Assembly (NCBI RefSeq): GCF_900105065.1
Contig: NZ_LT629749.1
Coordinates: forward strand, 3,410,001 to 3,474,000
DNA length: 64,000 bases
DNA from: Friedmanniella luteola
Lineage (GTDB): Bacteria > Actinomycetota > Actinomycetes > Propionibacteriales > Propionibacteriaceae
Direction: 5' to 3'
Each line of letters opens with the position of its first letter. Within the stretch, counting starts at the first letter, position 1. The notes under the pieces are model-generated. The model was given only the letters and a program-made list of their open reading frames with translations. It ran no database searches and was not told the DNA's origin. This document shows, piece after piece, positions 45,674 to 53,427 of this stretch. Position numbers and translations under genes: made by a program.

Positions 45674-46575
45674 GACACCTCCCCGGGCTCTGCGTGGCGC
45701 AGCTCGCGGTCGATGAGGTCGAGCACCCCGGTGTCCTGGTCGCTCGAGAACTTCCGCGCGAAGACCGGGTGGACCCCACCCTCCGACGAACGGGCGTGCC
45801 GCTCCAGGGCCGGCCAGTCCTCGCGTCCCAGCCAGGGCGGGCTCTTGCGCCTGGACCCGTCCCAGCCGATGTACCAGAGCCAGCTCGCCACGTGCTCCCG
45901 GTCCCATCCCGGGACGAGGCTCGGCGTGGAGAGCACCGTCCCGACGAAGCTCTCGTCCGCGATCCAGCTGCGCCGGAAGAATCGGACGAGGTCGGCACGA
46001 CGGTCAGCCACCTCGAGCACGGCCGCCGCGTGCTCGCGGGCCAGCACCTTCAGCTGCGAGCCGCCGGCGAAGGTCAGGCCCCGGGGCAGCCGCCGCGGGA
46101 CCGGGAGGCGGAGCATCCGCTTCCCCCTCACCCAGTGCCGGTACCGGAGCCGGTCCATCCCGCCGCTGCGACCCCACTGGTCATAGGGCAAGGGGTGGTA
46201 CCGCGCGAAGGACCGGCCGGGATGGCGGGCGAGCAGCGCGTCGATCTCGTCGGTCGAGGCCAACGGGTAGTCGCTGCCGGTGAGCACCGCCACGTGGGTG
46301 GCCTCCGTCGCCAGGGCCGCCCGGTACCCCTCCAGCTCGGCGGCCACGTTCTCCCAGCGTGCCCATCCGGTGCGCATCCGGGGCAGCACCCGGCAGCGCG
46401 CCGGCAGATCGGACGTCATCTCCGCGAAGACCGCCTCGGGCGCGGAGATGTCGCAGTGCAGGAAGACCGGGAACGGGTCGAGGGCCGCCACCAGCCGCCT
46501 GACGTGCCGCGGGTCGGCGTGCGCCAGCACGACGCACGCGAGCCGCGGCGCGGTCGTGCTCGACTCGGGGCTCAC
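45670..46575 (-). CDS. beta-1,6-N-acetylglucosaminyltransferase-like enzyme (GT14, core-2/I-branching)
   Basis: A 301-residue enzyme of the core-2/I-branching (GT14) family. Signatures are VVLAHADPRHVRRLVAALD, the branch LLTGSDYPL pattern (VLTGSDYPLASTDEID), RSWIADESFVGTVL and LWYIGWDGSRRKSPPWL. It probably adds GlcNAc or xylose as a branch and needs no metal. GTG 46575 overlaps the PIG-L stop by 4 bases. GT14-like enzymes are uncommon in bacterial polysaccharide loci outside certain actinobacteria and Bacteroidetes. Confidence 0.85.
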   Translation of the reverse strand: MSPESSTTAPRLACVVLAHADPRHVRRLVAALDPFPVFLHCDISAPEAVFAEMTSDLPARCRVLPRMRTGWARWENVAAELEGYRAALATEATHVAVLTGSDYPLASTDEIDALLARHPGRSFARYHPLPYDQWGRSGGMDRLRYRHWVRGKRMLRLPVPRRLPRGLTFAGGSQLKVLAREHAAAVLEVADRRADLVRFFRRSWIADESFVGTVLSTPSLVPGWDREHVASWLWYIGWDGSRRKSPPWLGREDWPALERHARSSEGGVHPVFARKFSSDQDTGVLDLIDRELRHAEPGEVS

Positions 46576-47900
46576 TGCGGCACCCGGTACTCGCGGGTGA
46601 GCCAGGCGGACTCGGGCTTGCCCTCGCACGCCTGGGCACTGCCGCAGGTCAGGTCGTCATGAGCCGCGTAGGCCCAGAACGCCGTCCTCTTCCGGCTGAG
46701 CGCCGACCCGCCCACGTTCGACGGCTCCTCGGCGATGGGATACCCCCGGAAGCCGGTGACCTGCGGGCGCGCCGTCACCTCGTCCAGCGCCGCACGCGCG
46801 AACAGGGCGCTGGAGCGGTGGTCGCTGTGGTCCGTCGGGCTCCGACGGGGGTCCAACGTGTTCACCTCCGTGGCGGCGGCGTCGTCCACGAGGGCCGTCA
46901 GCACCTCGACGAGGTCGGAGCGCGAGTAGGTGGAGGTCCCGTCGACCGTGGACACGGCATCCACGTCTCCGTCCCAGAGCTGGGCCAGGCTGGTGGAGCC
47001 GTGCGCCGGGAACCCGGACCCGTCCAGGTTGCCGTCCGGGAGGCGGACGAAGTACACGGTGACGCGGGGGTCGGCCCGCAACGTCTCCAGGGTCACCGAC
47101 CCCCCGGCCAGGTCCACCTCGGTGCTGGTCCACTGGTCGGGGACCTGGGCGAGCTCGCTGACCCCGGCCTTCCACCCGGCCTCCCGCTCCCGCCAGTACT
47201 CCGGCCCGAGCCCGGCGTCGCCAGCGGTGAGGATGATGGTCCGCAGGCACTGGCCGGCCTCGAGCGCAGCCTGCAGCTCGAGGCTCATGAACAAGAGGTC
47301 GTCGTCGGCGTGGGCGAGGACGTCCACCACGGATCCTCTCGGGCAGGCCGGCCCTGCCGTCGTCGCAGGGGCCGTCGAGCGGTCCGTCGTGTAGACCTCG
47401 ATCTCGGCGAGTCCCGCGTGCGCGGTCCCCGGCACGGTCTGCTCCACGCTGAACCGCAGGGTGGCGGTCGTCCGCGGGGCGAAGCGGACGGTCAGGCCGG
47501 CGCCGTCGTTGGGCAGGGCGCCGACGCGCACCGCGCTCCGGTCGTCGAAGGTCAGCAAGGCTGCGGTGATCCCGTCCTGGTCGCTGGGGAGGTCGTGGAG
47601 ACGGACGTGGTCGATGGTCTGCGGGGTCGGCCACCGGAGCTCGAGCCAGCTCCCGTCGGTCGTCCTCGACACCCACGCCGTCGTCGGGTTGGTCGGGTCG
47701 CCGCCGACCATCCCGTCCACCGCCCGATCGGGCGTCTGCCCGGCAGCCGTCTCGGACGAGGATGCGGTCACCACCGCTGCTCCCGCCACGTTGGGACCGG
47801 TGGTGGCGCAGGCGGACGCGCTGAGCAGCGCGGCGAGGACCAGGAGCCGGCACCCCCCGGCGCGGATCCGTCGCGGTCTGGCCGGCTCGAGCCGGGGCAT
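46572..47900 (-). CDS. PIG-L/LmbE deacetylase lipoprotein with discoidin-like domain
   Basis: A 442-residue lipoprotein: lipobox near SASAC, then an F5/8 type C-like beta domain (about residues 45-170, DRAVDGMVGGDPTNPTTAWVSRTTDGSWLELRW), then a PIG-L deacetylase domain (about 185-400). The metal motif AHPDD reads AHADDDLLF, and SPTDHSDHRS supplies the later histidines. It should deacetylate GlcNAc-type sugars outside the membrane. Placing it in the operon suggests partial de-N-acetylation of the exported polymer, comparable with PgaB-type processing but using another fold. Confidence 0.88.
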   Translation of the reverse strand: MPRLEPARPRRIRAGGCRLLVLAALLSASACATTGPNVAGAAVVTASSSETAAGQTPDRAVDGMVGGDPTNPTTAWVSRTTDGSWLELRWPTPQTIDHVRLHDLPSDQDGITAALLTFDDRSAVRVGALPNDGAGLTVRFAPRTTATLRFSVEQTVPGTAHAGLAEIEVYTTDRSTAPATTAGPACPRGSVVDVLAHADDDLLFMSLELQAALEAGQCLRTIILTAGDAGLGPEYWREREAGWKAGVSELAQVPDQWTSTEVDLAGGSVTLETLRADPRVTVYFVRLPDGNLDGSGFPAHGSTSLAQLWDGDVDAVSTVDGTSTYSRSDLVEVLTALVDDAAATEVNTLDPRRSPTDHSDHRSSALFARAALDEVTARPQVTGFRGYPIAEEPSNVGGSALSRKRTAFWAYAAHDDLTCGSAQACEGKPESAWLTREYRVPQ

Positions 47901-47916
47901 GCCCGCTCCCCCGGCC

Positions 47917-48957
47917 TCAAGCCGGCTCCGTGGGCGCGCGGTCGTGGAGCCGCAGCACGGGGACGGGTGCTGCGGCCGCGTCGAGCGAGCTCGCCCGACC
48001 CCGCACGTAGCCGATCGTGGTGGCGGCAAGACCGAGGACGACCGCGGCGGCCCCGTGGAGGTGAGGACCGCGGTGCCCCGGTCCCGGGCTGACGGCTGAG
48101 GCGACCTCTCGGAGCACGGCGGCGGGCAGCACGCGCGACGCGTAGCGACGCTCCGTGCTCAACGCCTGGTCCTGACCCACCATCCGGGAGACGGCCGCCT
48201 TCGACAGACCCTCGGCATAGCAGCGACGCAGCAGGTACCGCCACGTCAGCCGGTCGAGGCTGACGTGATGACGCACCTCGGCTGTCGGCTGGAAGATGAT
48301 GGAGCTGCCCGAGCGTGTCCGCTGGGCCCTGATGCAGAGCTCGGTCTCCTCGCATCCCAGGGGGGTCTTGCCCACGCGTCCGAGGTGCTCGCCGAAACCC
48401 CCGGCCGCGGTGAAGACCTCCCGCCGGAAGGACATGTTGCACCCCATGAGGTTGCGGACGCCTTGCTGCGTCTCCGGCTGCCCCCGGTAGGTGCAGCCGA
48501 CCACCCAGTCCAGCTCTCCACGGGCGGTCCCGCGGCCCACCGGCAGCGTCCGCGGTCGTCCCTGACCCTCGGGCCACCGCGGGACGGCCGACCCCCCCAC
48601 GGCGATGACCCTCTCGTCGCGGTAGGGCTCCAGAAGCCGTCCCAGCCAGTCCGTCGTCGCGGCAGCCGCGTCGTCGTCCAGGAACACGACGATGTCGGTC
48701 GTGACGTGCTCGAGAGCGGTGTTGCGGGCTCCGGAGAGTCCCCGGGTCCTGAGGTTGGGCAGCACCTTCAGCTCGGGGTGCACCGCGACGAGCTCACGTC
48801 CGGCTCGCTCGAACAGCTCGTCGTTGTGGTCGACGACGAGCCAGAGCTCGTCGGGCGCTCGATCCTGGCGGGCAGCCGACGCCAGGGCCTCGGTGATGTC
48901 GTCCCAGCGTTCGAGGGTGTAGGCGCACACCACCACAGCGGCAGTGACAGACGTCAT
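47917..48957 (-). CDS. GT2 glycosyltransferase
   Basis: A 346-residue GT2. The GT-A core shows VTAAVVVCAYTLERWDDITEALASA, the VFLDDDAAA metal site, and GRVGKTPLGCEETELCIRA in the acceptor half. A hydrophobic helix (AAAVVLGLAATTIGYVRG) near the C-terminus suggests membrane association. ATG 48957 has AGGATCC upstream; the frame further upstream lies in the intergenic region. It is the first gene of the six-gene operon running to 42160, separated from the PIG-L gene by 16 bases. Confidence 0.9.
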   Translation of the reverse strand: MTSVTAAVVVCAYTLERWDDITEALASAARQDRAPDELWLVVDHNDELFERAGRELVAVHPELKVLPNLRTRGLSGARNTALEHVTTDIVVFLDDDAAAATTDWLGRLLEPYRDERVIAVGGSAVPRWPEGQGRPRTLPVGRGTARGELDWVVGCTYRGQPETQQGVRNLMGCNMSFRREVFTAAGGFGEHLGRVGKTPLGCEETELCIRAQRTRSGSSIIFQPTAEVRHHVSLDRLTWRYLLRRCYAEGLSKAAVSRMVGQDQALSTERRYASRVLPAAVLREVASAVSPGPGHRGPHLHGAAAVVLGLAATTIGYVRGRASSLDAAAAPVPVLRLHDRAPTEPA

Positions 48958-49347
48958 GGGGAGGATCCTTCTCGGGTTGCAGACTGTTTGAGCACGCGTC
49001 CAGGTGGACGCCCGTTCCCCCGAGCACCTCGGTCCTGGACCGGGCGTCCGCCTCTCGGCAGCCGTGCCCCGCCGTCGGACCACGATCGGCATGTCCGGTT
49101 CTACCACGGCGACGACCGACCACGGCACCACGACGGCCCGGACCGGCCGGATGTGCTCAGGGGCACCGGCCCGCTCCACGCGCACCCTGGCCCGGCGAGG
49201 GGTACGGGACGAGGGTCCGCCTCTGCACAGCGGACCCTCGTCGGACCTGGCTTGGGGGCAGGTCCCCGCGCAGCCGGGGGGGCCGGGGCGCGGCCGATGA
49301 CGTGCCGAGCGGCATGGCTGCGCTCAGGCACGTCGGCTCAGGGGCCC
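48958..49347 (-). other. gene-free stretch with four hairpins
   Basis: No coding signal. Reading toward lower coordinates from the upstream GT2 stop: a bulged 11-bp hairpin (49301-49332), a 7-bp hairpin ggacctg/caggtcc (49243-49265), a perfect 13-bp hairpin gacgagggtccgc (49208-49242), and a 6-bp gcgtcc-aggt-ggacgc hairpin (48996-49011) in the leader of the next gene. The first three look like tandem terminators isolating the 49348 gene from the operon, which must have its own promoter in the remaining 180 bases. Confidence 0.7.
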
Positions 49348-50205
49348 TCAGGCTGTCTGCTCCCCGGCGGGGACGGCGACGAGCACGGGCGAGGCGTCCT
49401 CGATCAGGTCGGTGCGCGGGTGCAGGTAGCTCCGCGCGGCCTCGATGCCGATGACGTCGGTCTGCCGGCCCTGGCGACGGGCGCGGCGGTACTCGGCCCC
49501 GATGGTCCGCAGCACGCGGAAGCCGTCGGAGAAGGTGCGCAGGTTGCTCTCCCCGTGGATGCGGGACAGCTCCACGCTGCCCACCTCGGTGATCTGCACC
49601 TTCGCGGCCGCCATCCGGCAGTTGATCACCGTCTCGATCTCGAAGCCGTCGCCCCAGAGCATCCCCGACTCCGGCGCCGGCAGCTCGAGGGCGGGCAGGT
49701 CCAGCTGCGGGACCAGGTCGCGCCAGAAGGCGTTGTAGCCGTAGCAGAGGTCTGAGAACTTCGTCCGGAACGCCAGGTTGGCCACCAGGTTGAGCCCCAG
49801 GTTGCCCGCGGAGCGCAGCCGGGTGATGTCCTCGCTGCCGCCGCCGGCCGCGAAGCGCGAGCCCTTGGCGAAGTCGGCGCCGTCGACCAGGGCCTGGACG
49901 AAGGCCGGGATCTCGGCCGGGTCGGCCGAGCCGTCGGCGTCGAACATGACGATGATGTCGCCGGTCGCGGCCAGGAAGCCGGCGGCCAGCGCGTTGCCCT
50001 TGCCCTTGCGGGTCTGCCGGACGACCCGGATGGCGGGCAGGACCTCGCGGGCCACCGCCACCGAGTCGTCGACGGAGTTGCCGTCGACGAGGATGACCTC
50101 GTGCACGGCCGGCAGCTGCGGCAGCACCTCGCGCAGGTTGGCCGCCTCGTTCTTCACCGGCACCACGATCGTGATCGTGGGCGCGGTGGTGTTGCGTCGA
50201 AACAT
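49348..50205 (-). CDS. GT2 glycosyltransferase, dolichol-phosphate mannosyltransferase-like
   Basis: A 285-residue single-domain GT2 of the DPM1/Ppm type: ITIVVPVKNEAANLREVLPQLP, EVILVDGNSVDDS, the RQTRKGKGNALAAGF loop and VMFDADGSADPAEI with the DxD metal site. No C-terminal membrane helices are seen, so it likely makes a polyprenyl-phosphate sugar or acts as a soluble transferase. ATG 50205 follows GGGGGATTCAG. It is monocistronic by its flanking hairpins. A polyprenyl-phosphate sugar product could feed the GT-C-like membrane protein. Confidence 0.9.
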   Translation of the reverse strand: MFRRNTTAPTITIVVPVKNEAANLREVLPQLPAVHEVILVDGNSVDDSVAVAREVLPAIRVVRQTRKGKGNALAAGFLAATGDIIVMFDADGSADPAEIPAFVQALVDGADFAKGSRFAAGGGSEDITRLRSAGNLGLNLVANLAFRTKFSDLCYGYNAFWRDLVPQLDLPALELPAPESGMLWGDGFEIETVINCRMAAAKVQITEVGSVELSRIHGESNLRTFSDGFRVLRTIGAEYRRARRQGRQTDVIGIEAARSYLHPRTDLIEDASPVLVAVPAGEQTA

Positions 50206-50637
50206 CTGAATCCCCCGTGTAAGTCCCCGCGGGGGTTCTTGCGGGACCACCCCGTCCCTCGCCGGGCCGGCACGCCACCCTGTCCGGGCCGCACGTCCTC
50301 GCTCCAGCTGCGGTGCCCAACCCCCGTTGACACCGTTGCCGAAACTCTAACCTTCAACGGTCGATCTCTCAGGTGAGTTTTATGCCCGATGAGGTGTCCT
50401 GCCTCACACAGACAAACCACAGGTGTCCGGCGGGCTCCCCCGAGGCCACGACAAGCGTTATCCAACGTTCACCCGAACGCCCGTCAGGTCGTCCCGGAGC
50501 CGCTGAGGATGGGTTCCCGACGAGGGGCCGCATCCCGGCTGCGTCCCGACGCGGCCGGGGCGACCCTGCGCGGTCGCGCGCCGGGACGAGGCCCCGACAC
50601 GGAGCAGTGCGACGCGACGCGACGGAGGAGCGGCACG
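50206..50637. other. gene-free divergent region with promoter-like and repeat elements
   Basis: This 432-base gap separates the divergent DPM-like GT2 and the XamI-like gene. The AT-richer middle contains TTGACA (50327-50332) with TAACCT 15 bases on, a plus-strand promoter candidate with short spacing. It also contains CCGTTG twice (50325-50329 area and 50333-50338) and ACCGTTG/CAACGGT as an inverted repeat (50332-50338 and 50355-50361). A possible regulator site overlaps the promoter. The rest shows nothing. Confidence 0.5.
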
Positions 50638-51549
50638 ATGATCAACAGCGGGACACCCGCCCGGTGGCGACCCGACCTGACGGCGGCCCAGCTCGCCTTC
50701 GAGGCCTGGTACGCGACCGGGGGCCGGCTGGCCTACCGCGTGGCCCGGGAGGCCGCGCGGGACGAGGTTACGGCCCTGCTCGACGAGACCGACGGCCTGC
50801 AGGCGCTGTCCCCGGCGCTGCTGCGGCGCCGACCGCAGCACCTCGCGACGCTGCGGATGACGACAGCACCGCCGATGGCGCGGGAGCGGCTCGCGGAGCT
50901 CGCCCGGGCCGAGCGCCCGGTGATCCACGCGCTGGAGCAGGGGCGCCTGCCGAGCAGCATCTCCTCGGGTGACCTGGACGCCCAGCTGGGCCGGATCTGC
51001 CGCGTGCTGACGCACTGCGTCGACCCGGTCCTGGTGGGCGCCGGGCGCACCGCCGCCGACCGGGACCACGTCACGATGCTGGTCGCCGACCGGCGCTGCG
51101 ACGCCGTCGCGGACCAGATCCTGCGGCAGGCCCTGCGCGACCACCGGCGCACCCTGCTGCGGAGCTGGCTGGAGGACCGGGGCTACACCCAGCAGCCCGG
51201 CACCCGCTCCACCCCCGCGCTGGTTCCCGGGTCGTTCCGCTTCGGGCCGCAGCGGGTCGAGCCGGCGGCCGGCGGCCGGGGCCTGGAGGCGGACCTGCTC
51301 GTCGCCCCGGCGGGTCGGGGTCCCCGGCTGGTGGCCCTGCAGGAGGTCTGGCCGCGGGACCTGCGGGTGGACCCGCACGGACGGCTGGTGCCCCGGGTGC
51401 CCTTGCGGCCCGTGGCCGATCCCGGTCTCCGGCGGCTCCTGCTGCTGGGGAACGCGGTCGACCTCGACTACCTGCAGGACCGCGCCCAGGAGGGGGTGGA
51501 CTGGATCTGGGAGCACCGGGTCGCGGACCTGGCCCAGGCGGGCCTCTGA
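50638..51549 (+). CDS. XamI-family restriction endonuclease-like protein, probably inactive
   Basis: A 303-residue protein whose pattern matches the XamI restriction endonuclease family as I recall it. It has an APPMARERLAELA element, then DRDHVTMLVADRRCDAVADQILRQALRDHRRTLLRSWLEDRGY (the family's ER...RR...QE...L...Gy region), EADLLV, and LLGNAVDLDYLQDRAQEGVDWIWEHRVADL at the end. The expected D...ExK nuclease triad reads D219...Q235-E236-V237, so the Glu and Lys are displaced or lost. No methyltransferase is nearby. ATG with GGAGGAG seven bases upstream. Assignment is by pattern only. Confidence 0.55.
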   Translation: MINSGTPARWRPDLTAAQLAFEAWYATGGRLAYRVAREAARDEVTALLDETDGLQALSPALLRRRPQHLATLRMTTAPPMARERLAELARAERPVIHALEQGRLPSSISSGDLDAQLGRICRVLTHCVDPVLVGAGRTAADRDHVTMLVADRRCDAVADQILRQALRDHRRTLLRSWLEDRGYTQQPGTRSTPALVPGSFRFGPQRVEPAAGGRGLEADLLVAPAGRGPRLVALQEVWPRDLRVDPHGRLVPRVPLRPVADPGLRRLLLLGNAVDLDYLQDRAQEGVDWIWEHRVADLAQAGL

Positions 51550-51552
51550 CCG

Positions 51553-51571
51553 CGGCCCGAGGTCCGGGCCG
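51553..51571. terminator. terminator hairpin between convergent genes
   Basis: cggcccg-aggtc-cgggccg, a perfect 7-bp stem, lies 3 bases after the XamI-like stop and 9 bases from the helicase stop. Confidence 0.5.
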
Positions 51572-51580
51572 GCGGTGCCC

Positions 51581-53365
51581 TCAGGCGCGCCGCCCCGTGA
51601 CGGCCCAGGCGCGGATCCGCTCGATCCGCTCGCGCAGCTCGTCCGCGCTGGCGATGGCGGTCGGCGGACCCCCGCAGGACGACCGCAGCTGGGCGTGCAC
51701 CACACCGTGCGGCAGGTCGGTCCGGTGGTGCCAGGCGGCGACGAGGCCGTTCAGCTCCTTGCGCAGGGCGCGGAGCTCCTCGTGCGTGCTGGCCGACGGC
51801 GCCTGCTCGGTCGCCGCCTCGCGCGGCGCCCGGGACAGGTGGTTGGCCTGGTGCCGGCGCAGCAGGTCCTTCATCTGGTCCGGCTCCAGCAGCCCCGGCA
51901 GCCCGAGGTAGTCCATCTCCTCGTCGCTGCCCGACTGGGTGGTGAGCCCGAAGTCGGCACCGTCGAAGACGACGCGGTCGAAGTCGGCCTCGCTGCCCAG
52001 GGCGGTGAACTCCCCCTCCGGCAGGTCCCGCTCGCTCTCGGTCCGCTCGGCCTCCACCAGCAGGTCGGCCTCGTCGACCTCCTTCGGGGAGCGCAGCACG
52101 TGGTCGCGCTCCTTCTCCATCTCCGACGCGAAGAGCAGCAGGTTGGGCACGCTGGGCACGAAGACCGAGGCCGTCTCGCCCTTGCTGCGGGCGCGGACGA
52201 ACCGGCCGACGGCCTGAGCGAAGAACAGCGGGGTCGCGGTGGAGGTGGCGTAGACCCCCACCGCCAGCCGGGGCACGTCGACGCCCTCCGACACCATCCG
52301 GACCGCGACCATCCACCGGGCGTCGCCCTCGGTGAACGCGGAGATCTTCTTGCTCGACTGCGGCTCGTCGCTCAGCACCAGCGTCGGCGCGCTGCCGGTG
52401 ATGGACCTGAGCAGCGAGGCGTAGGCCCGGGCCGCCGTCTGGTCGGTGGCGATCACCAGGCCGGCCGCGTCGGGGACGTGGGCGCGGATCTCGCTGAGCC
52501 GGGTGTCGGCGGCCTTCAGGACGGCGGGGATCCAGGAGCCCTGCGGGTCCAGCGCCGTCCGCAGCGCCTGGCTGGCCAGGTCCTTGGTGAGCGGGCCGCC
52601 CAGACGGGCGGAGATCTCGTCGCCGGCGCTGGTCCGCCAGTGCAGGTCACCGGAGTAGGCCATGAAGAGCACGGGCCGGACGATGCCGTCGGCGAGCGCC
52701 TCCCCGTACCCGTAGCCGTAGTCGGCCTTGGAGCGCAGCACGCCCGCGCCGTCGGCCTCGTAGCGGACGAACGGGATGGGGTTGGTGTCGGAGCGGAAGG
52801 GCGTCCCCGTCAGCATCAGCCGTCGGGCGGCCGGCTCGAAGGCCTCCCGGACGGCCTCGCCCCAGCTGAGGGCGTCGCCCGCGTGGTGCACCTCGTCGAG
52901 GATGACGAGGGTCCTGAAGCCCTCGGTGCGGATCCGCAGGGCCAGCGGGTTGACGGCGACGCCGGCGTAGGTCAGCGCGATGCCCTGGTAGTCACGGCTG
53001 GTCCGGCCCTGCTTGACCCCGAAGCTCGGGTCGATGGCGAGGTTGACGCGGTGCGCGGCCTCGGCCCACTGGGTCTTCAGGTGCTCGGTCGGCGCGACGA
53101 TGATGATGCGGTCGATCTGGCGGCGGGTCAGCAGGGTCTGGGCCAGCGCGAGGGCGAACGAGGTCTTGCCGGCGCCCGGGGTGGCGACCGCCAGGAAGTC
53201 GCGGGGGTCCTCGTCGAAGTACCGCTGCAGCGCCGCCGCCTGCCAGGCGCGGAGGCTCTTGGCGGTGCCCCAGGCGGCTCGGGCGGGGAAGGCCGGGGGC
53301 AGCCCGGAAGCGGCGATGGCTGCGGCAGCCCCCGCGGGGGACGCGGGATCGGGCCGGGCAGACAT
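51581..53365 (-). CDS. DEAD/DEAH-box helicase
   Basis: A 594-residue superfamily 2 helicase. Walker A is ATPGAGKTS (K67), motif II LDEVHH, motif III TGTPFR, and the second domain has VRMVSEGVDVPRLAVGVYAT and QAVGRFVRA (motif VI arginine). A charged C-terminal extension of about 170 residues follows (residues 420-594). It resembles type III restriction/UvrB-like (ResIII) helicases widespread in actinobacteria and usually linked to DUF3039, as here. Exact nucleic acid substrate unknown. ATG 53365. Confidence 0.9.
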   Translation of the reverse strand: MSARPDPASPAGAAAAIAASGLPPAFPARAAWGTAKSLRAWQAAALQRYFDEDPRDFLAVATPGAGKTSFALALAQTLLTRRQIDRIIIVAPTEHLKTQWAEAAHRVNLAIDPSFGVKQGRTSRDYQGIALTYAGVAVNPLALRIRTEGFRTLVILDEVHHAGDALSWGEAVREAFEPAARRLMLTGTPFRSDTNPIPFVRYEADGAGVLRSKADYGYGYGEALADGIVRPVLFMAYSGDLHWRTSAGDEISARLGGPLTKDLASQALRTALDPQGSWIPAVLKAADTRLSEIRAHVPDAAGLVIATDQTAARAYASLLRSITGSAPTLVLSDEPQSSKKISAFTEGDARWMVAVRMVSEGVDVPRLAVGVYATSTATPLFFAQAVGRFVRARSKGETASVFVPSVPNLLLFASEMEKERDHVLRSPKEVDEADLLVEAERTESERDLPEGEFTALGSEADFDRVVFDGADFGLTTQSGSDEEMDYLGLPGLLEPDQMKDLLRRHQANHLSRAPREAATEQAPSASTHEELRALRKELNGLVAAWHHRTDLPHGVVHAQLRSSCGGPPTAIASADELRERIERIRAWAVTGRRA

Positions 53366-53427
53366 TCCCCAGAGTCTAGGACCTGAGGGCGGCCGGTCCC
53401 GCACCCCGCGCGCGCGTCGAGGGCCCC

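Noticed and set aside
50373-50972. Possible leader gene starting near ATG 50382 with AGGTGAG upstream
   Set aside because: It overlaps the XamI-like gene in another frame and turns into Arg/Pro/Gly-rich shadow sequence.
51581-53365. Helicase plus XamI-like gene as a new restriction or defence pair
   Set aside because: The genes converge and the helicase belongs to a housekeeping-like actinobacterial group linked to DUF3039; nothing beyond adjacency supports a joint system.
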